64,000 nucleotides of DNA from Ahaetulla prasina (Eukaryota; Chordata; Lepidosauria; Squamata; Colubridae). How positions within the stretch are numbered: the stretch's first letter is position 1; the number at the start of each line of letters is the position of its first letter. Shown here piece by piece: positions 54,574 through 64,000 of this stretch. The stretch is from positions 161,161,438 to 161,225,437 of the forward strand of contig NC_080540.1 in the NCBI RefSeq assembly GCF_028640845.1, in the 5' to 3' direction. Both the position numbers and the translations under genes were made by a program. The notes under the pieces were generated by a model. That model had not been told where the DNA came from and made no database searches. It worked only from the letters and a program-made list of their open reading frames with translations.

Positions 54574-54967
54574 CAGGTAGTCTTCGACGTACTACCACAA
54601 CTGAGCCCAGAATTTACGTTGTTAAGTGAGACATTTGTTAAGAGAGTTTTGCCCTTTTCTTATGGCTTTTCTTGCCACGTTTTTTAAGTGAATCCCTGCA
54701 GTTGTTAAATTGGTAACACAGTCATTAAGTGAATCTGGCTTCCCCATTGACTTTGCTTGTCAGGTCGCAAAAGGTGATCACACGTCCCCAAGACACTGCA
54801 ACTGTCATAAATGTGAGTCAGTTGTCAAGCATCCGAATGTAAACCATGTAACCCTGGGGATGCTGCAATGGACGTAAGTGTGAAAAGTGGCCATACGTCA
54901 CCTTTTTCAGTGCCGTTGTAACTTTGAATGGTCACTAAATGGACTGTTGTAAGTCGAGGACTACCTG
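54574..54967 (+). mobile_element. TA-flanked miniature element (family G)
   Basis: A 394 bp copy with ends CAGGTAGTCTTCGACGTAC and GTAAGTCGAGGACTACCTG. TA precedes it; TC follows, probably a mutated TA. Contains the GTTAAGTGAG and CAAAAGGTGATCACAC modules of the family. Confidence 0.88.
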
Positions 54968-55275
54968 TCTTGCTTTCATAGACTAAATCATTTTGCACTG
55001 GAGAGCACATTTGATATATTATGGAGAATCTCATAAACTGTTTGCCATGGGTGGAGCCACTAACAAAATGGCTGCCGTACCCCAGCCAGGTACTCTCTGT
55101 CTTTGATCAAGATCCCTATTCCCATGAACGGTCATGTTTGAGGGGGTTTTTCTGGGTAGACGAAATCAAAGAACTTAGGAGCATTTTTGAAAATGAAGGT
55201 TATGCTGGAAACTGCTTTGCTTTGCAGCATTCAATGCCCTTATTCCATTATTTTTTAAAAATTAAACAGAAAAAC
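54968..55275. other. Intergenic stretch, nothing recognised
   Basis: The frame at 55021-55329 (102 codons) shows no recognisable domain and runs into the SINE. Confidence 0.35.
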
Positions 55276-55497
55276 TTTGGTGTGGTGGTAAAGGTGCTAC
55301 CTAGAAACCCAGGAGACCGTGAGTTCTAGTCCTGACTTTGGCATGAAAGCCAACTGGGTGACTTTGGTCCAGTCACTCTCTCTCAGCCCAGTCCACCTCA
55401 TAGGGTGGTTGTTGTTGGGAAAGTAGGAGGAGGAAGGAGCATTATGTGAGCTCACCACTTTATGTCACTTATAAAGTAAGAAATATGGAATAAAAAT
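55276..55497 (+). mobile_element. tRNA-derived SINE (same family as 7513)
   Basis: A-box-like GTGTGGTGGTAAAGGTGC; B-box-like GAGTTCTAGTCCTGAC. Body: GAAAGCCAACTGGGTGAC, CCAGTCACTCTCTCTCAG, GTAGGAGGAGGAAGGAGC. Tail: AAATATGGAATAAAAATC. Followed by GATA units at 55509-55525. Confidence 0.82.
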
Positions 55498-56159
55498 CAA
55501 CCCAACAAAATAGATAGATAGAGAAGAAGCTGAGTGGACTCAGAGGCATCTGTGAGCACACTGGAATTCCCAAGATTACCTGTTTTCAGGAAAGAAGGAA
55601 GTTTCCCACAGCATTACTAGAAAATGATAGGAAAAGCTTCCCATGATGTTGTTATATGTCACACTTACATGTAAAACTGCCTAACAGGGCCAGTTGGATG
55701 GCATCACAAAATTGTTTTTTCCCCTCTAGATTGTTTCCCTGGGAAAGAACCTAAAAAAATGTCTCCACTCACATGATTGAGAGCCAATAAATTGCTAGAG
55801 CAGTTCTAAAGGCCAGTTTGTAAAAAAGCATTTCCTCTGTTTTTACAATTCACGTGTGCATGTTCTTTTAGTCTCAGACTTCCCAGTGGGAAGAAGAGTA
55901 ACCAGATCAGTGAGGAACTGTAACTTTATCCATTTATTTATTTATTTATCTTAAAACCGCGTATGCTGCCTCTCAAAATTGAATTTTCCCAAGGGTTTTT
56001 GTACATTTAAATTCACAATATATAAGCCCCAAATCATTAATGTGTATGATTAAAATAAACTTAACAAATACTTCATCTCCTATGTTCATCACCTTTTATG
56101 ATTAGCTTTAAAAAAGAAAAGTAACATACCTATCCTAAAATAAATACAGTAAAAAAAAC
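55498..56159. other. Intergenic stretch, mostly unrecognised
   Basis: A (TTTA)n run with AAAACCGCGTATGCTGCC near 55930-55970 may be a decayed LINE or SINE tail on the minus strand. Confidence 0.35.
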
Positions 56160-56263
56160 CCTGTCCCAAAGGTGCTTTTTCCAAGAGGCAACTGGGCTTT
56201 CTGGTTTCTGCCTCTTGAAAAGAGCCCCTTTGGGACAGCTATGATCTGGATGACTGAGAATCT
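56160..56263. mobile_element. Inverted-repeat Penelope-like fragment, core deleted
   Basis: GTCCCAAAGGTGCTTTTTCC and its near-complement AAAAGAGCCCCTTTGGGAC flank a short centre. The right side continues with ATCTGGATGACTGAGAATC, the flank of the family at 16300. The hammerhead-like centre is missing. Confidence 0.6.
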
Positions 56264-58094
56264 CCATTGACATTTTTTTTAAAAAAAAACCCGAAGCTGT
56301 TCTCACTACTTCTAAACAAGTATTCAATTATGATCTTAGAGGAACTCCTCATTCATTCTGATATCCTAATTCTAAATAATTATATTACGGAAGAAGAAAA
56401 TATGGAAATGATTCAAGAGAAGGCAGGATACAGGAGCAAAAGGAAATTTTACTGACTATGGAGAAACCAAACGTGCCTAAACTGAAATATTATAATTTCA
56501 GCAAAATTAGCCTGAATTCTACGCATTTACTAGAAAACAAGACAAAATGAACTTAATGGGACTTACTTATGAACAGCAATGTATAAGAGGGTGGCTGTGG
56601 GAGCAGAATTTAAATTGGGATAAAATACACTTCCAATTAAATATAGGTTTTTAGTTCATCATATGAGCTTCCATAAGTAATTCCATTGTAATTTAGCATA
56701 ACTGTATGGAACTGCTTGGATTGGGGGACTACAAAATAAGCCTCTCTCTTCCCCTATGGAAACCAACAGGATACGGTTCTCCTATTTCCATTCCTTTTTC
56801 ACAAACTATATCCTTCCTCTCCCCAATTATAACTATTTACTACCATAATAACAGAGGAAGGCAGCTTAACTCTGTTCTATCACCCCAGGGAGATATAATT
56901 GTTGTAAAAGATGTTAGGTAAAATCTGTATTTTTAGCAAACAGGCAATTCTTTGCAATTATGACTCAATAGCTTCAGACTAGTCAAACGCTTCTGAACAG
57001 CCATTTTTAGTAGACAAAATCTGTGGTAAGCCAAACCCTGCTGTTGCCAAACTAGAGTTTGAAACAAGCAGCAGTTCTAGATGGGTTGGCAGATCCAGAC
57101 CCAGAGATCATGCTTGGATCTTCCAGAGGCAGCTCCTACTTACTCCAACTCTTCTTCCTCATACTTGTCTACTTAAGTAGTAGAAATTATGCAGTAATCA
57201 ACAAGAGATTGGATTAAGGTTCTTTTGAGTTATTGCCATGACCAATCCAGTTTTAGCTAGCAAGCTCTTAAAGGCAATTCCAAGCTACAAAATCTGCCGA
57301 TTAGTTCCAGGAATCTGCAATGCAACTGGCAAAGGTCCTACACTACTCTCTTTTTCAAAGAAGGGGAGGAGCAAGTGCCTTTTTTTCTCCTTGTTTTTTT
57401 CTGGGAGTGACCTCTGCCTTTATAAACTTCACAAGTAAAACTATTTCCTGAAAGAGATGCAATACGGTAGCCGGAATTGCTTCATCTGCCAATGGTTTAG
57501 CTGAATTGTAAATATTGCCATAGAACAGCCATTTTTTAAAAAAGGAATGCGATCCTGCCAGCCACTGTTAGCCCAGTTAGAGAATTCTTCCATAAGGAAA
57601 CATCCAAACACAGCTCTCCAGTGCAGGAGACAGTGAAAGGTATGCTGGTTTAAACGTGCACTGACCACATTTTCTGCCTCAAGAGTGAAGCAAAAGAGAT
57701 CCCCTATTCATGCAAGAGGCAGAAGGGAGGAGAAAGGCAGGCCAGGCATGTCTTCTGCCAGTTACTGGAAGCAGATGATTGCCATTCTTTATATATATTT
57801 TTTCCGGTCAATTCTCCAGTTCCACAGACTGATCACTCAAGTATGGATAAGAGAACTGACAGCCAGAGTGGTTCTCTGGCAGCTCTCTCCTCCCCCCACC
57901 CATGCAGCCCCATTTTTCCTGCCACCAATGCCAAGAGAAGCAGTGGAGAAGATGGAAAGTCCATGGCAAGAAAAGCCAGGGAAGAGTAAAAGGGGAAGCA
58001 AGTTGTTTTGGTGCTAGCTCTTCCAGTGCCTGAAGGATGAGGGAAAAGAGTTTTATTAAGTGAGGTAAAGAGCCGGTTCCCCCTTCCCTCAGAA
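56264..58094. other. Long intergenic stretch, nothing recognised
   Basis: A-run near 56272-56290. No supported gene or element. Confidence 0.35.
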
Positions 58095-58439
58095 TAGATA
58101 CTCCTCAATTTGTGACCACAGTTGAGCCCAATATTTATGTTGCTAAGTTAGAAATTTGTTAACTGGGTTTTGCCCCATTTTACGACTTTTCTTGCCACAT
58201 TTGTTAAGTGAATCACTGAAGTTGTTCAAGTAGTAACACGGTTGTTAAGTGAATCCGGCTTCTCCATTGACTCTGCTTGTCAGAAGATTGCAAAAGGGGA
58301 TCACATGACCCTGGGACACTGTGACCGTCATAAATGTGAATCAGTTGTCAAGCATTCTATTGTAAATCACATGATCATGGGGACGCTGAAACGGTCGTAA
58401 GTGTGAAAAATGGTCATGTTACTTTTTTCAATGCTGTGG

Positions 58440-58443
<4 letters not shown>
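58095..58443 (+). mobile_element. TA-type miniature element, right end lost
   Basis: Begins like family G (ATACTCCTCAATTTGTGACC) and contains TTGTTAAGTGAATC and GGATCACATGACCC. The right end at GCTGTGGTAACT is replaced by an AT microsatellite. Confidence 0.75.
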
Positions 58444-58444
<1 letters not shown>

Positions 58445-58478
<34 letters not shown>

Positions 58479-58497
58479 GTCTGTCTGTCTGTCTGTC
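58445..58497 (+). repeat. (AT)n followed by (CTGT)n
   Basis: About 16 AT units, then five CTGT units. Confidence 0.93.
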
Positions 58498-58874
58498 TTT
58501 GGTTATTCGGGTTTTCTCCCGCGTAAAATTGGAAGTGTCTTGGCGACGTTTTGACGAAGTCTCATTCGTCATCTTCAGGCTTCAGCTTCGTGCTTCTGGG
58601 AGCAATGTGTGATTGCAGCTGTTTCTTCCTTTTAACTGCTAGTGGGGGTTTGAACTGATTGGATGGGAGCTTGGTTGTGCTCTGATTGGATGGGGTTTTT
58701 TTTGTGCTCTGATTGGATAGGGGTGTGTCCTGTTTGGGTGGGGGCTTGGTTGTTGTCATGTCCCACTCCTCTACTGACGGCCGGGTCAGTGAAATCCAAA
58801 TCAGGGTGGGGGCTTGGTTGTGCTCAGATTAATGTGAGTTGCAGGGGGATTTGAGCTGGTGAGTTGCATTGCTG
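58498..58874 (-). mobile_element. Penelope-like terminal unit with hammerhead-like core, copy 1
   Basis: The minus strand starts with ATGCAACTCACCAGC, passes a Pro/Gln/Asn-rich repeat frame (NQST.. units) and KRKKQLQSHIAPRSTKLKP, then the core at 58545-58578: CTGAAGA, perfect stem GACGAA/TTCGTC, AAAAC and GTC. It ends CGGGAGAAAACCCGAATAACC. The G of GAAAC is A here, so the copy is probably dead. A 68-bp interruption (about 58757-58824) is absent from copy 2. Confidence 0.7.
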
Positions 58875-59222
58875 TTGTTTGGAGAATCAGAGAAGCCATC
58901 GAGATAGAAAAACGCCCACACAGCATGAACAAACGAGATGATACCTCCCGCCTACCAGCCATTTGGAAACCTGCCCTTATTGACAAACGAGTCCCTAACA
59001 CGAGGAATGACACCAGACCCACACTCACGAGGTCCACACAAGATGTCACCACCACACATCCACCCAGAAAGCAGACCCAAACCCACACTGATCAGGAAGC
59101 ACGACCAAGGACCAGAAGCCAGACCGTAGCTGCAACATTAGCCATTTCAAACCCCTCCAATCCATACATACAGCAGACAGACACCCACTATGAAGATGTA
59201 GCACGACCACAAACATATGTAG
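58875..59222 (+). pseudogene. Penelope-like element ORF, C-terminal part
   Basis: The plus frame reads IREAIEIEKRPHSMNKRDD then LPAIWKPALIDKR. This resembles the region just after the GIY-YIG endonuclease in Penelope-like proteins (REAIEI.K....N..DD...L...W.P). It continues with a low-complexity Thr/Arg/Gln-rich tail to about 59222, where the L3-type LINE interrupts. RT and GIY-YIG parts are missing. It lies in the opposite orientation to the terminal unit beside it. Confidence 0.65.
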
Positions 59223-60196
59223 GTTTTTATTTATTTATTTATTTATTCACATTTTTATACCGCCCTTCTCCGAAGACTCAGGGCGGTGTACAGAAAATAA
59301 AACAACAATAATCCAAAAACAATTTAAAATACCGTAACAAGATTAAAAATCTAATTTAACCGCTGTATACTTAAAAATATTAGATAAAAAATTACAAAAG
59401 ATAAAAACCCCTGTTAAGAAGCCTGGTAAAACCCTCAAATATTAAAATCAATCAATCAGGCCAGCCCCACTTGGTGAAAAAAGAAAGTCTTGAGCTCGCA
59501 TTTAAAGGTCTGAAGATCAGGGAGAAGACGGAGTCCCACCAGCAGCTCGTTCCACAAAGCTGGGGCCCCCACAGAGAACGCTCTTCCCCTGGGGGTCACC
59601 AGCCGACATTGGTTGGCCAACGGCACCCTAAGGAGGCCCTCCCTGTGAGAGCGCACTGGACGCACCGGACGATGGGAGGTAACTGGCGGCAGCAGGCGGT
59701 CCCGTAAATATCCCGGTCCGATGCCATGGAGCACTGTAAAGGTGATAACCAACACCTTGAAGCGCACCCGGAAGACCACCGGCAACCAATGCAGCCTGCG
59801 CAGGAGAGGTGTTACATGGGAGCTACAAGGAGCTCCCTCAATCCCCTGCGCGGCCGCATTCTGTACCAGTTGGAGCCTCCAGGTACTCTTCAAGGGGAGC
59901 CCCATGTAGAGACCATTGCAGTAATCCAGGTGGGAAGTGACGAGGGCATGAGTGACTGTGCATAACGAGTCCCGGTCCAGGAAAGGGCGCAATTGGCAAA
60001 TCAGGCGGACCTGATAAAAAGCTCCCCTGGTGACGGCCGTCAAATGGTTTTCTAAAGACAGCTGTACATCCAGGAGAACACCTAAATTGCGCACCGATTC
60101 CCTGGGGGCCAACGATTTCCCCCCCCCACAGTCAGCAATGGGGTAAGCTGACTGTGCCGTGACGCCGGCATCCACAGCCACTCCGTCTTGGATGGT
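59223..60196 (-). mobile_element. L3-type LINE 3' part inserted in Penelope debris
   Basis: Minus-strand tail (AATAAATAAATA at 59227-59250, GGGCGGTATAAAAATGTG). It codes for the C-terminal RT region and is truncated at the SKTEW motif near 60194. It separates two copies of the Penelope-like terminal unit, so it entered after them. Confidence 0.88.
59456..60181 (-). pseudogene. L3-type LINE RT C-terminal region (241 codons)
   Basis: An open minus frame with [62 protein letters not shown] and [15 protein letters not shown], ending at a stop at 59456-59458. Homologous to 23666-24370. The palm with YADD is cut off at the 5' side. No internal stop. Confidence 0.88.
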
Positions 60197-60491
60197 TTGG
60201 TTATTCGGGTTTTCTCCCGCGTAAAATTAGAAGTGTCTTGGCAACGTTTCGACATCGTCTTCTTCAGGCTTCAGCTTCGTGCTTCTGGGAGCAATGTGTG
60301 ATTGCAGCTGTTTCTTCCTTTTAACTGCTAGTGGGGGTTTGAACTGATTGGGTGGGAGCTTGGTTGTGCTTTGATTGGCTGGGGGGTTTTTTGTGCTCTG
60401 ATTGGCTGGGGATGTGTCCTGTTTGGGTGGGGGCTTGGTTGTGCTCAGATTAGTCTGAGTTGCAGGGGGATTTGAGCTGGTGAGCTGCATT
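60197..60491 (-). mobile_element. Penelope-like terminal unit with hammerhead-like core, copy 2
   Basis: About 295 bp, closely similar to copy 1. The core at 60243-60267 (minus) reads CTGAAGA, a short GAC/GTC stem, then intact GAAAC and GTT. CGGGAGAAAACCCGAATAACC-type sequence follows at the end. This copy keeps both conserved hammerhead boxes but has a shortened helix II. Confidence 0.7.
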
Positions 60492-61136
60492 GTGAGAGGT
60501 GGAAGTATGGAAGGGTTTCTCCTAAAGTCTACCACCATTTCTACGGTTTTGAGTGTGTTCAGTTCCAGATTGTTTTGGTTGCACCACAAGGCTAGTCGTT
60601 CGACCTCACATCTATATGCGGATTCATCATTGTCTCGAATGAGACCGATCACTGTTGTGTCATCTGCAAACTTCAGTAGCTTAACAGATGGATCGTTGGA
60701 GATGCAGTCATTGGTATACAGAGAGAAGTGGGGAGAGCACACAGCCTTGGGGGGCCCCTGTGCTAATTGTACAGGTATCTGAAGTGATCCCGCTTAGCTT
60801 TACCTGCTGCTTCCTGTTTGTTAGGAAGCTTATGATCCACTTACAAGTATGTTCAGGTACTTGTAGTTGGTTTAGCTTAGTTAGAAGAGTGTCTGGAATG
60901 ATGGTATTGAATGCTGAACTAAAGTCTTCAAAGAGGACCTGTACATAGGTCTTTGGAGATTCAAGATGTTGTAAGATGTAGTGCAGAGCCATATTAACAG
61001 CATCATCTGTTGATCTATTTGCTCGGTATGCAAATTGCAAGGGGTCTAACAGCGGATCCGTGATGGTAGTAGAAACAATGTAGTAGAATGATGTAGTAGA
61101 ATGATGGTAGTAGAAACAATGCCTTTCTGAAAGCAT
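60492..61136 (-). pseudogene. L2/CR1-group LINE reverse transcriptase palm, decayed
   Basis: Minus-strand frames 61136-60708 and 60742-60492 together show ANRSTDDAVNMALHYILQHL, motif A FEDFSSAFNTII, motif B STGAPQGCVLSPLL, motif C KFADDTTVIGLI and WCNQNNLELNTLKT. A frameshift lies near 60730. It stops at FRRNPSILPPLT, where the terminal unit begins. The sequence differs from both other LINE types here. The L2-like assignment is from memory of the motif wording. Confidence 0.75.
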
Positions 61137-61369
61137 TATTATAAGGATTCAGGTTCTCAAGAAGCACATCTAGCATTTCATCTCTGGAACCATTAATATG
61201 CTTATTTTCTACATAATTTATAGTATAGTACTTTGAAATGAAGAGTTGTAGGCTTAAACACTACTACTGTTAAATTCAGTGGTTAAAACAGAAGATTCCC
61301 ACCTTACTTTTCTATCCTATCCATTTATACAAATAAGTATTTTTATTTTTTCCATTCAATTATGCTTGA
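61137..61369. other. Intergenic stretch, nothing recognised
   Basis: Includes a local GTAGTAGAAACAATG duplication just before it (near 61067 and 61106). Confidence 0.35.
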
Positions 61370-61562
61370 TTTTTGGAGACTGCCTGGCCAAGTAACCAGC
61401 AGTTTTCTTGGCAGGGTTTTTCATAAGTTGTTTGCCATTGCCTGCTTCCTGGGGCTGAGAGAAAGTGACTAGCCCAAGGCAGCTGATTTTGTGCCTAAAG
61501 GGCACTAGAACTCAGTCTCCTGGTTTCTAGCCTGTCTTAACCACTACAGAAAATTGCCTCTC
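61370..61562 (-). mobile_element. tRNA-derived SINE, inverted
   Basis: On the minus strand: GTAGTGGTTAAGACAGGC (A-box), GGAGACTGAGTTCTAGTGCCC (B-box), GACTAGCCCAAGG complement, CTCTCAGCCCCAGGAAGC, GGCAATGGCAAACAAC and CTTGCCAAGAAAACTGC. The head matches the 7513 and 55276 SINEs but the body past the Ser/Cys-rich part differs, so it is a second subfamily. Confidence 0.75.
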
Positions 61563-61796
61563 ATTGTCGGAAGTCAATGCTTCTTTTTCTTTTTTTCTTA
61601 TCTTTCCTTCCCCTTTCCCTCCCCACTCCTTTCCTATTTACATTGTACTTTGTATTTTATATTACTTTATAACTCAATAAAAATGTTATGGGGAAAAAAA
61701 AGAAAATTGACTTTCATATTCTTTATTTACAAACTTTATTTCCCACATTTCCTTCAAAGAACAGGAAGCATATGTAGATATTTCTATTGCTTTCTA

Positions 61797-61827
<31 letters not shown>

Positions 61828-62520
61828 GTCAAGATATAATTGACTTTTTGGGTAAAACAAACTGAAATAAGGTTACTGATCCAAAATTGTCCCAAGTTTC
61901 ATTAGGAAATTCTGAACCTGGATCGCCACACATAACTCGTGACATTTGACTACTGTACTGAAGACACTGAAATTACAATCCTAGTTTATATGACATAGGG
62001 CCAGCAAGTTTTCCAATGTACTGTATAATAGAAAATTTGCCAACTGACCCACGGAGGGAGACACAGGATATTGTACTACCTATATTGGCAGGTTATTGCT
62101 TTTCCTATTAAATAATGTAGAGTTTATTTGAAGCTGTGCAGCTACCTACCATCTATTTTCTAAAAAAACACTTTGAGATCTATGAGGGTACAAGAAACAT
62201 TATTGGAAATACAGGATATGCTTCCAGAGTGCTTTGCAGCATTCTGAGTTCCCATTCATTTAATCATAATATAAAAAGGGCAGGGAGTTTGGGTTGAAAA
62301 CTGTCAGCAGGCACAATTTTCTGAGGCCTAAGGAACAGTTGTTGTCTTAAACCACAGTATGCGAGGCTGCCTGCAGTGCCCGAAATCATTTTTATAGCTT
62401 GAAGTATTATTTTGTAGGCCGTGAATTTGAAAAACTATCATGTATCTACTACTACAACTCATATTAAAGTATTAATTAGAATAATGGTTAATGAAAAATG
62501 CTGCAGGCTAAATGAAATGA
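61563..62520. other. Intergenic stretch, nothing recognised
   Basis: Contains a (TTTA)n run at about 61797-61822. The frame at 61554-61865 is Phe/Leu-rich chance sequence in AT-rich DNA. Confidence 0.35.
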
Positions 62521-62656
62521 ATGTGACTGGATGGAGTCACTGAAGCAGTAGGCGTGAGCTTAAATGGACTCGAGGATGGTAGAGGACAGGAAGACATGGA
62601 GGAACGTTGTCCATGGTGTCGCGATGGGTCGGACACGACTTCGCAACTAACAACAA
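62521..62656 (+). mobile_element. BovB/RTE LINE 3' end
   Basis: A plus frame ends DRKTWRNVVHGVAMGRTRLRN then TAA (62648-62650), matching the BovB C-terminus pattern (DR..WR..VHGVA..RT.L). The short tail AACAACAAAATG follows at once, as usual for BovB. AAATGA-like flanks may be a small target duplication. BovB is abundant in squamates. Confidence 0.85.
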
Positions 62657-62732
62657 AATGATTGAAAAGAATATTTTTACACTTTTTAAAATGCAAATAT
62701 ATTAGCATTCAATCATGTTAGTTTCCTTTGTA

Positions 62733-62905
62733 CAGGTACTCCTCCACTCATAATTGAACCCAAAATTTCTGTGGTTAAGTGAAACATTTAAGTGAGTTTT
62801 GCCAAGGTCGTAACTGTGAAAAAACTTTTTTCAGTGCCATTGTAACTTTGATGGTAACTTTGTAACCTGTCACTAAGTGAACACTTGTAAGTCGAGGACT
62901 ACCTG
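62733..62905 (+). mobile_element. TA-flanked miniature element (family G), deletion form
   Basis: A 173 bp copy between TA dinucleotides (62731-62732, 62906-62907). Ends CAGGTACTCCTCCACTCAT and GTAAGTCGAGGACTACCTG. The central ~200 bp present in the 51837 and 54574 copies is deleted. Confidence 0.88.
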
Positions 62906-62907
62906 TA

Positions 62908-63289
62908 GTTCACCCTTTTATTGTACACATTATCTAACAAGGCATTACAGGAAGAGCCTGCAACCTGATTTGTAGCATGAGCAATTTTATGTTATCCGAA
63001 TGTGTTGTTTATCAACATATAAGAAATATCTTTCAACTTGTGAAAAGTGCCCCTTAACGAGACTAATTGCATTTCTTCTTTTCTTGAAAAAGGCGTGCTT
63101 CACTGACGGGAGCAAGCAAAAGCTTAAGTACTGTGAACGCCAATCCCTTTTCTTCTTTTTTTTAAACACCTTCTTTGCACTGGCAGGTAAGAGAAACTCT
63201 AGCGAAACCATTGAATGGGTGGCCGGGTGCCAACCCCCCATTTCACCAATTCCCAGTAAACAGGTCAAGCGTCACTAGCCGTTACATAA
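62908..63289. other. Unique-looking stretch before the CpG island
   Basis: A polypyrimidine run followed by CACTGGCAGGTAAGAG (about 63175-63190) superficially resembles splice signals, but no exon can be supported. Confidence 0.3.
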
Positions 63290-64000
63290 CGCTTTCATTA
63301 AATGGAGGCAAAAGCGGAACCTCGCTTTCCACACCCGAGCTAAAATGGCACCACATCCGTCACTTTTTGCTAAGGCCCACGAGCTCCGTCATCCCCCATT
63401 GGCCAATTTAAGGCCGTCCGCGTCCCTCATTGGAGTAGGCAGGTTTCCGCCTCCCTGTTGTTGCTGCCCTTCGGCTCAGCGCTTAACCGCTCGGAAAGGC
63501 TTCTTTTCCCTCAACTAGGCTCTCCGTAGCCGCCGCGCATGTCATTTCCTGTCCTGTCTCCGCCTTCTTTTCCTTTCATGAAAACCTCGCGCGGCCTTCT
63601 CGACCTCCGATTGGGTTACAAACAGGTCGGTCACGAGTCAAGCGGTACGATTTCCTCATAGCGCGAAGCTTCCGAAAACTTGACGCGACAGCCGATTGGC
63701 AGACCGCGACGTCAGTTACTCCTGTCTCTTTTCGTCCTTTCCTCGCCCGTGTTACTCGAACGCTCGGTCGAAAGCTCCACCCTCTCTCCATGGGGCGGAG
63801 CCTCGCTCAGAGGCGTTTCCTGGAAGGGGTGCCACCACCGAGCTCTTCGTAATCTGTTTCAATTTTCTTCACCCACCACCACCACCATTCCCGCTCCAAG
63901 CCCCGCCTTGCTTTGCTTGAATAGTCGGGGGACACGTCATTCACCGCTAGTACCGCCTTCCGGAGCTTCCTTCAGGCTTTGTGATTGGGCAGAGCGGCAG
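63290..64000. promoter_or_regulatory. CpG-rich candidate promoter with six CCAAT boxes
   Basis: CpGs are dense and GC content is raised, unlike the rest of the window. CCAAT/ATTGG boxes lie near 63398 and 63404 (a fused ATTGGCCAAT), 63429, 63610, 63695 and 63983. A CRE-like GACGTCAG lies near 63708, an E2F-like TTTCCGCC near 63444 and an ETS-like CTTCCGG near 63957. Boxes occur in both orientations, as in bidirectional housekeeping promoters. No repeats are seen here. The transcription start, direction and gene cannot be fixed; the island runs off the window end. Confidence 0.65.

Noticed and set aside
32018..55340. Genuine tRNA genes at SINE heads
   Set aside because: A- and B-boxes are present but the cloverleaf stems do not close and each is joined to a SINE body and tail.
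16380..60267. Active self-cleaving ribozymes
   Set aside because: Each copy has at least one likely defect: a changed GAAAC, a degraded helix II, or an AUC/GUU in place of GUC. Only family consensus sequences might be active.
63172..63192. Splice site pair at the polypyrimidine/CAGGTAAG motif
   Set aside because: An acceptor directly abutting a donor leaves no exon, and no coding frame supports it.
1..64000. CRISPR arrays, operons, or bacterial-type regulatory sites
   Set aside because: The window is vertebrate-like repeat-rich DNA; no direct-repeat/spacer arrays or prokaryotic gene organisation are present.

Overview
The window reads as intergenic DNA of a squamate reptile, most likely a snake. 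No host protein-coding gene, tRNA, rRNA or CRISPR array can be supported. The inference rests on repeat content: a Sauria-type tRNA SINE, a BovB/RTE 3' end, CR1 and CR1/L3-type LINEs, L1 tails, Penelope-like debris, Gypsy-like solo LTRs and many 100-450 bp hAT miniature elements, in AT-rich DNA full of microsatellites. Only the last ~700 bp (63290-64000) looks like a host promoter: a CpG-rich stretch with six CCAAT boxes. Its gene would lie beyond the window.

Layout. 1-13.7 kb: unique-looking DNA with a TTCC/ATCC microsatellite, six hAT miniature elements, tRNA-SINE remnants, an L1 tail and an unclassified repeat. 13.76-16.1 kb: an almost complete hAT transposon with 8-bp target duplication, terminal inverted repeats and a decayed BED-finger transposase. 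16.3-18.4 kb: a palindromic element with a hammerhead-like core, a solo LTR and a CR1 tail. 20-24.6 kb: a SINE, a palindromic miniature element and a 3 kb CR1/L3 LINE with an almost full endonuclease-RT reading frame. 26.4-30.4 kb: a second LINE type, a 444 bp hAT element and two hammerhead-like loci. 31.9-32.6 kb: a TA-flanked miniature element split by a SINE. 34.8-41 kb: old CR1, more hAT elements, a Sauria SINE, a second solo LTR and a full-length tRNA SINE with target duplication. 44-53.5 kb: two LTRs, an ORF1-like poly(A) retroposon with 17-bp target duplication, and a 2.5 kb nest in which a hAT element holds a LINE. 54.5-62.9 kb: TA elements, SINEs, a Penelope/LINE composite and a BovB end.

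The elements interact mainly by nesting, which gives relative ages, and by sharing parts. Several hAT families with different ends share a GAACCGGTAG-like subterminal motif. SINEs with one common body carry two different LINE-type tails. Three solo LTRs of related type keep the same reading frame from their first bases, as if an internal ORF once ended inside the LTR. Six hammerhead-like cores occur in Penelope-like debris. The last two points are the most promising for follow-up. All family names come from recognising motifs by eye; no database search was run.
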